Assembly: GCA_903923205.1 (NCBI GenBank)
Contig: CAIXXC010000488.1
Coordinates: 1 to 39,423, forward strand
DNA from: an uncultured Rhodospirillales bacterium
GTDB lineage: Bacteria > Pseudomonadota > Alphaproteobacteria > ATCC43930 > CGMCC-115725
DNA: 39,423 nt
Direction: 5' to 3'
Below the pieces are notes generated by a model that was not told the origin of the DNA, did no database searches, and saw only the letters and a program-made list of their open reading frames with translations. The translations under genes were made by a program, and so were the position numbers. Of this stretch, positions 1 through 7,674 are shown piece after piece (within the stretch, counting starts at the first letter, position 1; each line of letters opens with the position of its first letter).

Positions 1-95
1 ATATGTAAATATATAAATAAAATTGATAAAATATTTTATAATTATATGTAAAATTACCATTATATATAATCATATAAAATATAGTTATCGTTTGA
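1..95. other. Extremely AT-rich block at the left edge
   Basis: Almost every base is A or T, in sharp contrast to the GC-rich DNA on its right. It contains two perfect palindromes, a 14-base one at 26-39 (ATAAAATATTTTAT) and a 12-base one at 59-70 (ATTATATATAAT), and the word ATATGTAAA twice (positions 2-10 region and 44-52 region). No convincing gene covers it: the short plus-strand reading frame that starts here runs into the antisense of the glycosylase gene. It could be the edge of a transferred element, a nucleoid-protein binding region or an AT-rich promoter region for a gene outside the window; the sequence alone does not decide. Confidence 0.6.
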
Positions 96-184
96 TGGGC
101 AGCCTGCCTTGCGCGGCCTTATTTGTGGCGGGGCAAAAATTGCCGAGACTACATCGCCAGGAGAAATTCTTGCCTGCCCTGGGT

Positions 185-832
185 TTACTCGAGATAAGGC
201 ATGAGCAGGTCAAACACCGCCTCGAACATGGCCGGGGTCAAGCGGCCGGTGTTGGTGTTGTATCGTGAGCAATGGTAACTCGCCGCCGTGATGAGTGGCG
301 GGCGATTGTCACCCCTGGAGATCGTTGCAAGCACGCCGTGGCGGAAACCGAATTCCTTGCGCTTGACGCCAAGGACGGCGCCAACCTGCTGATGCGCAAT
401 CTGACCCAGAGCAAGGATCACCCGCAGTTCTTGGAGCCGTGCCAGTTCCTGTAAAAGAAAGCCGCGACAGGCCGTGATTTCGTCGGGCAAGGGTTTGTTC
501 TCGGGTGGAACGCATCTCACCGCATTGGTGATGCGGACTTGACCGAGACGGAGACCGTCATCTGCGCGGGCGAGATAGTCGCCGTTGGCAAGACCGAACT
601 TGGCAAGTGTCGCGTAGAGGAGGTCACCTGCGTAATCGCCGGTGAAGGGGCGCCCCGTCCGGTTCGCGCCTCGCAGACCAGGGGCAAGACCGACGATCAG
701 CAGGCGGGCTGAAAGCGGGCCGAAGGACGGAACCGGGGCGTTGTGCCAGTCAGGATGATCTAACCGAAGCGCGCCACGCCATGTCGCAAGGCGCGGGCAG
801 CGCGGGCAATCCCGCCCTGGCGCGTCGTCCAC
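185..832 (-). CDS. Family 5 (UDGb-type) uracil-DNA glycosylase
   Basis: Removes uracil, and in this family other deaminated bases, from DNA as the first step of base excision repair in the cytoplasm. The 215-residue protein has the family motif GLAPGLRGANRTGRPFTGD at residues 48-66 and SYHCSRYNTNTGRLT at 185-199. Cys9, Cys12, Cys107 and Cys122 are well placed to hold the 4Fe-4S cluster of family 4/5 enzymes. The start is GTG at 832; its G is the last base of the upstream NYN gene's TAG stop (TAGTG overlap), so the two are almost certainly translationally coupled. Assignment to family 5 rather than family 4 rests on the motif wording and is inference from memory of the families; the glycosylase superfamily itself is clear. 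Confidence 0.9.
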   Translation of the reverse strand: MDDAPGRDCPRCPRLATWRGALRLDHPDWHNAPVPSFGPLSARLLIVGLAPGLRGANRTGRPFTGDYAGDLLYATLAKFGLANGDYLARADDGLRLGQVRITNAVRCVPPENKPLPDEITACRGFLLQELARLQELRVILALGQIAHQQVGAVLGVKRKEFGFRHGVLATISRGDNRPPLITAASYHCSRYNTNTGRLTPAMFEAVFDLLMPYLE

Positions 833-1449
833 TATTTTCCAGCGTTTGCCGAATCGGCGGCGCCCGCCGGTGTGGTATCCGGGTGTCCGTGATAACCATG
901 GTGATCATCCCGGGTGCCGTGGGCGCGCGCGATCTGCGGCATCAATTCTGTCAACTCGACAAAGACATCTGCCTGACGACGCAATTCGTCCGCGATCATC
1001 GGTGGATTGGAGCGGATAGTCGATACGACTGTAACCCGAACTCCCTTGCGCTGCACGGCTTCGACAAGGCGTCGGAAATCGCCATCCCCGGAGAACAACA
1101 CAACATGATCGAGATGGGGAGCCATCTCCATCACATCGATCGCAAGCTCAATATCCATATTGCCCTTGAGCTTGCGGCGACCGGAAACGCTATCCGTGAA
1201 CTCCTTGGTCGGCTTGGTCACCATGGTGTAGCCGTTATAATCCAGCCAATCGACCAGCGGCCTGATGGGAGAATATTCCTGATCATCGATCAGCGCGGTA
1301 TAATAAAAGGCGCGAATCAAACGCCCATATTGCTGAAAAACATCAAGCAAGCGTTTGTAATCTATATCAAAACCAAGTGAGCGTGCTGCGGCATAAAGAT
1401 TAGAGCCGTCGATGAAGAGCCCTATTTTTTCTTGCGGATAAAAATTCAT
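832..1449 (-). CDS. NYN domain (LabA/DUF88-like) putative ribonuclease
   Basis: A 205-residue cytoplasmic protein of the NYN branch of the PIN-like nuclease fold, a family generally thought to cleave RNA with metal ions; substrate unknown. The acidic site is visible: Asp14 in FIDGSN, Asp99 and Asp105 in NMDIELAIDV, and Asp122/Asp124 in FSGDGDF. The core ends near residue 172; the last 30 residues are His/Gly/Ala-rich and look disordered. It starts with ATG, with a purine-rich GAGAGGGA stretch upstream, and its stop codon shares one base with the start of the uracil-DNA glycosylase gene, forming a two-gene unit divergent from folK. Function beyond nuclease fold is not established by the sequence. 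Confidence 0.88.
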   Translation of the reverse strand: MNFYPQEKIGLFIDGSNLYAAARSLGFDIDYKRLLDVFQQYGRLIRAFYYTALIDDQEYSPIRPLVDWLDYNGYTMVTKPTKEFTDSVSGRRKLKGNMDIELAIDVMEMAPHLDHVVLFSGDGDFRRLVEAVQRKGVRVTVVSTIRSNPPMIADELRRQADVFVELTELMPQIARAHGTRDDHHGYHGHPDTTPAGAADSANAGK

Positions 1450-1618
1450 TTATTATCTCTGTTTCCCTCTCGGGACGGTAATATCATAAGAGCGAGACTG
1501 CCCAAAAATTGTCACACGATTTAATCAGTGATCAAGGCCACTCACAAGGGTGTTCTTTCCCCAAAGGTTCGCCGATGCGCAATGAACTGGGACCGCCGTC
1601 AGGCAACGAGGAAACCCG
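1450..1618. promoter_or_regulatory. Divergent intergenic region between the NYN gene and folK
   Basis: This 169-base stretch separates the minus-strand NYN/glycosylase pair from plus-strand folK and must hold promoters for at least the NYN unit. I see no confident -35/-10 pair or operator. The GAGG-type ribosome binding site for folK lies near 1608-1612. Confidence 0.4.
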
Positions 1619-2104
1619 ATGATCTTGATCGGACTTGGCGCCAACCTCCCGAGTGTTAATGGCCCTCCCCGCCGAACGCTGGAAATCGCCCTGACGCGGT
1701 TGCGGGCGCGGGGCGTCGTTATCGTGGCCTGTTCGCATTGGTATGAGACTGCACCTGTACCGGTCTCCGATCAACCCTGGTACGTCAACGCCGTGGCAAG
1801 GGTCGAAACGCAGCTTGATCCAGTTTCCTTGCTGTCTTGCCTGCACGATATCGAGCGTGGTTTCGGCAGAATTCGCACCGTCGTCAACGCACCGCGTGCC
1901 ATTGATCTCGATCTTCTTGCCTACGATGATCGTGTTGAAGCGGGCCCGCCGCATCTGCCTCATCCCAGACTTAATGATCGCGCGTTTGTCCTGTTACCGT
2001 TGCGCGATGTCGCCCCGGACTGGATCGATCCCAGGACCGGGGTATCGTTGGCCACACTTCTTGCACGATTATCGCCGGATCAGGATACCCGGCGATTGCC
2101 TTGA
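1619..2104 (+). CDS. folK: 2-amino-4-hydroxy-6-hydroxymethyldihydropteridine pyrophosphokinase
   Basis: Transfers pyrophosphate from ATP to 6-hydroxymethyl-7,8-dihydropterin in folate synthesis. The 161-residue length is normal for the family. Visible motifs are GLGANLPS at the N-terminus, SHWYETAPV (39-47), the PWYVNAVA strand (53-60), FGR...APRAIDLDLL with the two magnesium-binding aspartates Asp96 and Asp98, and HPRLNDRAFVLLPL. The ATG at 1619 follows an ACGAGGAAA ribosome binding site. It is first in the plus-strand housekeeping series and directly precedes rpoZ, an order common in alphaproteobacteria. Confidence 0.96.
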   Translation: MILIGLGANLPSVNGPPRRTLEIALTRLRARGVVIVACSHWYETAPVPVSDQPWYVNAVARVETQLDPVSLLSCLHDIERGFGRIRTVVNAPRAIDLDLLAYDDRVEAGPPHLPHPRLNDRAFVLLPLRDVAPDWIDPRTGVSLATLLARLSPDQDTRRLP

Positions 2105-2247
2105 TGGGGCTTCTGGCGCGCTAAATTGGCACTTTAGAGCCACACTGCGGCGGTTTTGCGACCGTCCTATGCGCCGCCATGGTTGCTCCGGGCGGCGCTC
2201 CAGCCTATATCTTCGTGTTTCAACCAACTGATCAGGTTAATCATACT

Positions 2248-2667
2248 ATGGCGCGCGTTACCGTCGAAGATTGCGTGATGCGGATTCCAAACCGCTTCGA
2301 ATTGGTTTTGGTGGCGGCCCACCGGGCTCGCGATATCGCGTCCGGCGCGCCGATCACGCTGGATCGCGATAATGACAAGAACCCGGTCGTCGCCCTTCGC
2401 GAAGTGGCCGAGAACACGGTCGATACCGATCTCATCCAAAATGCGTTGGTGACCGGCCTGCAGAAGCAGCAGGACATCGATGAGCCTGAAGAGGATCGCG
2501 AGATGTCGGTTGCCGATGGTGTGTGGCAGCGGGAGATCGTCGGTCAGGCTGCCGAAGAGGAATTGTCGGGTGAGGATGGCATGATCCATCTTGGCGATGA
2601 CGATGGTGACGGCGAAGTCGAAGTCGATGGCTTCGCTGGCGACGACATCGTGGAGGGTGATCTCTGA
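2248..2667 (+). CDS. rpoZ: RNA polymerase omega subunit with long acidic tail
   Basis: Binds the beta-prime subunit and helps assemble RNA polymerase; in many bacteria it also contributes to ppGpp binding, which fits its place just before rel. The start is set at the ATG at 2248 because the protein then begins [10 protein letters not shown], the normal omega N-terminus; an upstream in-frame ATG at 2179 would add 23 unrelated residues. The conserved core (MARVTVEDC to about LQKQQD, residues 1-76) carries the [15 protein letters not shown] helix and the NPVVALRE motif. The product is 139 residues, much longer than the 91 of E. coli, because of a strongly acidic tail from about residue 77 rich in Asp, Glu and Gly. 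Confidence 0.95.
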   Translation: MARVTVEDCVMRIPNRFELVLVAAHRARDIASGAPITLDRDNDKNPVVALREVAENTVDTDLIQNALVTGLQKQQDIDEPEEDREMSVADGVWQREIVGQAAEEELSGEDGMIHLGDDDGDGEVEVDGFAGDDIVEGDL

Positions 2668-2770
2668 GGTGAGACGCCTGCGGATCGCGTGGCTCCGGAC
2701 GATCATCCGTTTCCCTGACGGGGCGCGGACGATCGGAGCGCGTGATCGTAGGCGTGACGGGTTTGTCTCA

Positions 2771-2793
2771 GGCAACCGGGCAGGGCGGTTGCC
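2771..2793 (+). promoter_or_regulatory. Perfect hairpin abutting the rel start codon
   Basis: GGCAACCG (2771-2778) and CGGTTGCC (2786-2793) form a perfect 8-bp, GC-rich stem with the loop GGCAGGG (2779-2785). The ATG of rel begins at the very next base, 2794. The only Shine-Dalgarno-like bases, AGGG at 2782-2785, sit in the loop, eight bases from the ATG. The structure is seen in the sequence; a role in controlling Rel translation is inference. Confidence 0.6.
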
Positions 2794-4926
2794 ATGATCC
2801 GCCAGTTCGAACTCGTCGAGAGGGTCAAGGCCTACGACCCCAGTGCGGATGAAGATGCCCTGAACCGCGCCTATGTGTTTTCGATGCAGGCGCACGGCTC
2901 GCAGAAGCGGGCATCCGGCGATCCCTATTTCTCCCATCCTGTCGAGGTCGCGGGCATTCTCGCTGCCATGAAGCTCGACACGGCGTCGATCATAACCGGC
3001 TTGCTCCACGACACGGTGGAAGACACGGTCGCAACGCTGGAAGACGTGTCGCGCCTGTTTGGCAAGGAAATCGCCTTCCTTGTCGATGGGGTCACCAAGC
3101 TGTCGCGGCTGGAGTTGCAATCCGACAGAACCAAGCAGGCCGAGAATTTCCGCAAGCTCGTATTGGCGATGTCGGAGGATATCCGAGTCCTCCTGGTCAA
3201 GCTGACCGACCGCCTGCACAACATGCGGACGCTGAATTTTATCAAGAGCGCCGATAAGCGTCGCCAGATCGCGCGCGAGACGATGGAGATTTACGCGCCG
3301 CTCGCCGAACGCATCGGCATGCACCGCATGAAAGACGAACTTGAGGACCTGGCTTTCGCCGAACTCCACGGGGAAGCGCGAGACGGTATCCTGGCAAGGC
3401 TGTCATTCCTGCGCACTCAAGCCGGCGGTGTGGTTGAACGGGTGGCGGAAAAGCTGACCGCAACACTGGGAGCCTCGGACCTTCCCAATGCCACGGTCAA
3501 CGGGCGTGAGAAGGCCCCGTATTCCATCTGGATCAAGATGCAGCGCAAGAACATCGCGTTCGAGCAGCTCTCCGACATCATGGCGTTCCGGGTCATCGTC
3601 GATTCGATCGAGCAATGCTATCAGGCGCTTGGTGCGATCCATCGCGAGTATCCGGTCGTCCCCGGTCGCTTCAAGGATTACATCTCGACACCCAAGCCCA
3701 ATGATTACAAATCGCTGCATACCGGCATTATCGGGCCGGAGCGCCAGCGTATCGAAATCCAGATCCGCACCAAGGAAATGCACGAGGTCGCCGAACTCGG
3801 TGTTGCGGCGCATTGGACTTACAAACAGGCCGACGCCCGCCACGAGGGTCGCCAGTATCGCTGGTTGCGCGAATTGCTGGATATTCTGGAACACGCCTCG
3901 AACCCTGAGGAATTCCTCGAGAATACAAAACTCGAGATGTACCAGGATCAGGTCTTCTGTTTCACCCCGAAGGGCGATTTGATCGCCCTGCCGCGTGGCG
4001 CGACGCCGGTCGACTTCGCTTACGCGGTTCACAGCGTGGTCGGCGATACCTGTGTCGGTGCCAAGCTCAACGGCCGGATCGTGCCCTTGCGCACCCAACT
4101 CGCGAATGGCGATCAGGTCGAGATCGTCACCTCGAAGGCGCAAACACCATCGCCGACCTGGGAGCGTTTTGTCGTCACTGGCAAGGCGCGCGCCCGCGTT
4201 CGCCGCTTCGTTCGCCATCAACAGCGCACGCAATACGTCAATCTTGGCCGTGAAATCCTGACGAAGGCGTTCCGGCAGGAACATCTGGAGCTGACGGAAA
4301 AGGCGCTAGAGGGTTCACTCAAGCAGTTCAACTGCGGCAACGTCGATGATCTTCATGCCGCAGTGGGTGAAGGCCTCGTCACCAAGGGTGAAGTCCTCAA
4401 CGCTGTGTTTCCAAACCGGGCCGAACGTGCCTCTGCCAAGGTTGTGCCGTTGGTCCGCGCGCGTCGGCCCCTGGAGAACGCGGTCCCGATCCGCGGCATG
4501 ATCCCCGGCATGGCACTGCATTTTGCCGGTTGCTGTCATCCTCTGCCTGGCGACCGCATCGTCGGCATCGTGACGACAGGCAAGGGTGTGACAATCCACA
4601 CCGTTGATTGTGAGACGCTTGAGAGCTTTACCAGCATGCCGGAACGGTGGCTCGACGTCGCCTGGGACGCCGCAGAGGACGGGCTTGCCCATGTCGGGCG
4701 GATCTCAGTGATGGTTGGCAACGCGCCGGGCGCTCTTGGCAGCCTTACGACGATCATCGGTAAGAACAATGGCAATATCACCAATCTCAAGATTACCAAC
4801 CGATCCGCCGATTTTTTCGAGATTCTGGTCGATATCGAGGTCCGGGATGTCAAGCACCTCAGCAACGTGATCGCGGCCTTGCGATCGGCTCCGGTGATCA
4901 ATTCGGTCGAGCGCGCCCGCGGCTGA
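2794..4926 (+). CDS. rel: Bifunctional (p)ppGpp synthetase/hydrolase, Rel/SpoT
   Basis: Makes and degrades the alarmone (p)ppGpp in the stringent response. The 710-residue protein has the full Rel architecture: HD hydrolase domain (His48, His72-Asp73, Glu76-Asp77), synthetase domain (about 230-345) with RFKD at 292-295 and EIQIRT at 321-326, TGS domain (about 386-447), helical/zinc-finger region, and a C-terminal ACT domain (about 635-708). RFKD rather than the EXDD of monofunctional RelA, together with an intact HD site, points to a two-way enzyme; this is probably the only long RSH protein of the organism, as in most alphaproteobacteria (inference). The N-terminus MIRQFELVERVKAYDP matches the family, supporting the ATG at 2794 directly after a hairpin. 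rpoZ lies 126 bases upstream and pdxJ 32 bases downstream. Confidence 0.97.
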   Translation: MIRQFELVERVKAYDPSADEDALNRAYVFSMQAHGSQKRASGDPYFSHPVEVAGILAAMKLDTASIITGLLHDTVEDTVATLEDVSRLFGKEIAFLVDGVTKLSRLELQSDRTKQAENFRKLVLAMSEDIRVLLVKLTDRLHNMRTLNFIKSADKRRQIARETMEIYAPLAERIGMHRMKDELEDLAFAELHGEARDGILARLSFLRTQAGGVVERVAEKLTATLGASDLPNATVNGREKAPYSIWIKMQRKNIAFEQLSDIMAFRVIVDSIEQCYQALGAIHREYPVVPGRFKDYISTPKPNDYKSLHTGIIGPERQRIEIQIRTKEMHEVAELGVAAHWTYKQADARHEGRQYRWLRELLDILEHASNPEEFLENTKLEMYQDQVFCFTPKGDLIALPRGATPVDFAYAVHSVVGDTCVGAKLNGRIVPLRTQLANGDQVEIVTSKAQTPSPTWERFVVTGKARARVRRFVRHQQRTQYVNLGREILTKAFRQEHLELTEKALEGSLKQFNCGNVDDLHAAVGEGLVTKGEVLNAVFPNRAERASAKVVPLVRARRPLENAVPIRGMIPGMALHFAGCCHPLPGDRIVGIVTTGKGVTIHTVDCETLESFTSMPERWLDVAWDAAEDGLAHVGRISVMVGNAPGALGSLTTIIGKNNGNITNLKITNRSADFFEILVDIEVRDVKHLSNVIAALRSAPVINSVERARG

Positions 4927-4958
4927 GCGGCGCTGCTTCTTTTCATGAGTGACGCGCC

Positions 4959-5708
4959 ATGAGTTTCATCCATCCGCATTTGCGCCTCGGCGTGAACATC
5001 GATCACGTCGCCACGATCCGCAACGCGCGGGGTGGTGCCCACCCTGACCCGGTACGTGCCGCGATCCTTGCCGTACAAGCTGGCGCCGACGGCATCACGG
5101 CCCATTTGCGTGAGGATCGCCGGCACATCACGGATGACGATATCATTCGTCTGACCGGCGAGATCGACCGCCCGCTGAATCTTGAAATGGCAGCCACGGC
5201 AGAAATGCAGGTGATCGCGTTGCGCCATGAGCCGCACGCCTGCTGTCTCGTGCCGGAGCGGCGCGAGGAACGCACGACCGAAGGCGGGCTTGATCTCGTC
5301 GGCGGCTTTGTCCATTTGCAGCCCTATGTCGCCCGCCTGCGGGATGCTGGTATCCGCGTCTCACTCTTCATCGCACCCGACGTGGCGCAGGTGGAAACCG
5401 CCGCGCGGCTGGGTGCTCCCGTGGTCGAATTCCATACCGGGCCCTATTGCCACGCGGTCGGGATGGCGAGGGCGGATGAGCTTGCCCGGCTGGCTCGGGC
5501 GACCGCACTGGCCCATCAGTTAGGAATTGAGTGCCACGCCGGGCACGGGCTCGATTACGACACCGTGGTCGATGTCGCGGCGCTCCCTGAACTGGCTGAA
5601 CTCAATATCGGCCATTTCCTCATCGGCGAGGCGATTTTCTGCGGCCTGGAGGATTCCATTCAAGGAATGCGGGCGGCGATGGCACGGGGGCGCGCGAAGG
5701 CGCAATGA
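4959..5708 (+). CDS. pdxJ: Pyridoxine 5'-phosphate synthase
   Basis: Condenses 1-deoxy-D-xylulose 5-phosphate with 3-amino-2-oxopropyl phosphate to pyridoxine 5'-phosphate, the last ring-forming step of DXP-dependent vitamin B6 synthesis. The 249 residues are a complete TIM-barrel enzyme: [16 protein letters not shown] (10-25), the catalytic-region [13 protein letters not shown] (45-57), LNLEMA with the conserved Glu76, and [11 protein letters not shown] near residue 190. The stop codon overlaps the acpS start as ATGA, so pdxJ and acpS are translationally coupled, a pairing widespread in proteobacteria. Confidence 0.97.
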   Translation: MSFIHPHLRLGVNIDHVATIRNARGGAHPDPVRAAILAVQAGADGITAHLREDRRHITDDDIIRLTGEIDRPLNLEMAATAEMQVIALRHEPHACCLVPERREERTTEGGLDLVGGFVHLQPYVARLRDAGIRVSLFIAPDVAQVETAARLGAPVVEFHTGPYCHAVGMARADELARLARATALAHQLGIECHAGHGLDYDTVVDVAALPELAELNIGHFLIGEAIFCGLEDSIQGMRAAMARGRAKAQ

Positions 5709-6106
5709 AGATCATCGGTCTTGGCTCCGATCTGATCGACATCCGCCGGATCGAAAAGAGCCTCGGGCGTTTCGGCCAACGATTCATCACGCGCGCCTTC
5801 ACCCTCGAGGAGCAGGCGCGGTCCGAACGCAAGCTGAACCGTGCCGCCAGCTACGCAAAGCGGTTCGCGGCCAAGGAAGCCTGTGCCAAGGCGCTCGGCA
5901 CAGGGTTTTCCCAAGGTGTGTTTCTGCGGGATATCGGCGTTATCAACCTGTCGACAGGACAGCCAACGCTGCGCCTGACAGGCGGTGCCAAGGCCCGGCT
6001 TGATGCCCTGACCCCGCCGGGCATGGTCTGCGAACTGCACCTGACGCTGACGGACGAGCCGCCGATGGCACAGGCGATGGTGATGATCGTGGCGATGAAA
6101 CCCTAA
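5705..6106 (+). CDS. acpS: Holo-[acyl-carrier-protein] synthase
   Basis: Transfers phosphopantetheine from coenzyme A to the serine of acyl carrier protein, activating fatty acid synthesis. The 133-residue length is normal. The magnesium and CoA-binding residues are visible as Asp9 in GLGSDLIDI and Glu58 in [16 protein letters not shown]. It overlaps pdxJ by four bases. In many relatives the next gene is lepB; here a convergent glutathione peroxidase gene comes between. A short palindrome AGCCCCGGGGCT begins at the last base of its stop codon (6106-6117) and is too short, with no T run, to be called a terminator confidently. Confidence 0.96.
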   Translation: MKIIGLGSDLIDIRRIEKSLGRFGQRFITRAFTLEEQARSERKLNRAASYAKRFAAKEACAKALGTGFSQGVFLRDIGVINLSTGQPTLRLTGGAKARLDALTPPGMVCELHLTLTDEPPMAQAMVMIVAMKP

Positions 6107-6116
6107 GCCCCGGGGC

Positions 6117-6671
6117 TCAGATTTTCGCCAGTTCAGCCTCGATCGCGGCCGTTATGACGGGATCGTCGGGCGTGATATCCGGTGCAAAGCGGCCAACGAC
6201 GTCACCGGCACCGTTGACCAGGAATTTCTCAAAATTCCACGTCACGTCGGTGGCCCGGCCCGGCTTGATGCCGTAGCCGGCCAACATTTCACGGAATTTG
6301 CTGTCAGGCTTGAAATAGGCCAGCGGCTTGGCGTCGATCATCGCGGCGTAGAGCGCGTGCTGACCATCGCCCTTGACCGTGATTTTCTCATACATGGGGA
6401 AGCGGACAGCAAATTTGGTCGAGCAGAATTCCTGGATTTCGGCATTCGTGCCAGGCTCCTGAGCGCCGAAATCATTGGCAGGAAAGCCAAGGACCTTGAA
6501 GCCACGATCTTTGAATTTATCGTAGACTGCCTGCAACTCGGTATATTGCGGCGTCAGACCGCAAGCCGATGCCACATTGACGATCAGAAGAACGTTGCCC
6601 TTGTGCTCGCCAAGGCTTGATTCGGCGCCATCAATGCGGCGCAGCGGGATTTCGTAAAGCGGCGTGGCCAT
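6117..6671 (-). CDS. Glutathione peroxidase family protein (Cys type)
   Basis: Reduces hydrogen peroxide or organic peroxides with a thiol donor, probably in the cytoplasm since no signal peptide is seen. The 184-residue protein has the peroxidatic Cys37 in NVASACGLTPQY, Gln70 in FGAQEPG and the Trp144-Asn145 pair in DVTWNFEKF, giving the full catalytic set of the family with Cys rather than selenocysteine. The family motif that often reads FPCNQF is FPANDF here, so the usual extra Cys is absent and Cys82 may act in resolving; many bacterial members are thioredoxin-dependent, and the donor cannot be told. It is a single gene on the minus strand, convergent with acpS and divergent from lepB. 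Confidence 0.93.
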   Translation of the reverse strand: MATPLYEIPLRRIDGAESSLGEHKGNVLLIVNVASACGLTPQYTELQAVYDKFKDRGFKVLGFPANDFGAQEPGTNAEIQEFCSTKFAVRFPMYEKITVKGDGQHALYAAMIDAKPLAYFKPDSKFREMLAGYGIKPGRATDVTWNFEKFLVNGAGDVVGRFAPDITPDDPVITAAIEAELAKI

Positions 6672-6860
6672 TGTTCGATATCCTGGTAGTGGTCGGATGG
6701 GTTTGTAGGCTTTAAGTCATAACTTTTAATGCGACCCGTTATCAAGGACGAGGCATTATATCGCCTTAGTGCCACGCCCAGTCGCGATGCGGCTTGACGG
6801 GTGGCGGTGCTGCGGGCTTCATGGCGACCAAGATAGAGCCTCCGTTTCCATGAATGAAAG

Positions 6861-7637
6861 ATGAGCGCATCCGTGTCCAAGAATAACCTCGTGCCCGGTC
6901 CCAAGGCTGGCAAACCGGAGGGGCTCGGCGAGACGATCAGAACGGTCGTGACGATCCTGGCGGCGGTGATTCTGGTCAGGACATTCGCCTTTGAACCCTT
7001 CAACATTCCGTCGGGGTCGATGGTGCCCACCTTGCTGGTCGGCGACTACGTGTTCGTGTCGAAATTTTCATACGGCTACAGCCGGTTCTCCTTCCCGCTG
7101 ATCCATCCGCCGATCACCGGCAGGATTTTTGGCGCCCTGCCCAAGCGAGGCGACGTCGCAGTGTTTCGCGAGCCGAGCGACACCTCGGTCGATTATATCA
7201 AGCGGATCATCGGCCTGCCTGGAGATCGCATCCAGGTCCGCAATGGTATTCTCTATGTCAACGACGCTCCGGTTGCCTTGAAGCAACTCGAGGATTTCGT
7301 GGATGATGAATACGGGTTTCCCGATCCGACTCACCAGTTTCAGGAGACCTTGCCCGGCGGCAAGACGCATCTCATCCTGCAGCGGGTGAATGATGGCCCA
7401 CTGGACAACACTGTGGTATTCACAGTCCCTCCAGACCATGTGTTCGCCATGGGCGACAACCGCGATAATTCCCAGGATAGCCGGGTGTTGAGCGCGGTTG
7501 GCTATATCCCGGTCGAGAACCTGATTGGTCGTGCCGAATTTCGTTTCTTTTCTTTCGACGGCAATGTGCCTTGGTGGCAAGTGTGGCAATGGCCCTTTGC
7601 AATTCGCTACGGTCGGCTGCTGACGGGGATCGTCTGA
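6861..7637 (+). CDS. lepB: Signal peptidase I
   Basis: Cleaves signal peptides from exported proteins at the outer face of the inner membrane. The 258-residue protein has one N-terminal transmembrane segment (about 24-44) followed by the catalytic domain: Ser53 in IPSGSMVPTL, Lys114 in DYIKRIIGLPGD, and the GDNRDNSQDSR box near residue 198. It leads the lepB-rnc-era-recO set, whose order is conserved across proteobacteria. rnc starts 37 bases after its stop. Confidence 0.97.
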   Translation: MSASVSKNNLVPGPKAGKPEGLGETIRTVVTILAAVILVRTFAFEPFNIPSGSMVPTLLVGDYVFVSKFSYGYSRFSFPLIHPPITGRIFGALPKRGDVAVFREPSDTSVDYIKRIIGLPGDRIQVRNGILYVNDAPVALKQLEDFVDDEYGFPDPTHQFQETLPGGKTHLILQRVNDGPLDNTVVFTVPPDHVFAMGDNRDNSQDSRVLSAVGYIPVENLIGRAEFRFFSFDGNVPWWQVWQWPFAIRYGRLLTGIV

Positions 7638-7674
7638 GCCCCGCTCTCACGCTCCTGCGGCGGTCGGTGCGGTC

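Noticed and set aside
23-268. An 81-codon plus-strand frame starting in the AT-rich block
   Set aside because: Its first third is low-complexity AT translation and the rest is antisense to the uracil-DNA glycosylase gene.
2167-3369. A 400-codon minus-strand frame across rpoZ and rel
   Set aside because: It lies opposite two clear genes and its translation shows no family signature.
6106-6117. AGCCCCGGGGCT as a terminator between acpS and the glutathione peroxidase gene
   Set aside because: A perfect palindrome without a loop cannot make a stable hairpin of useful length and there is no T run.
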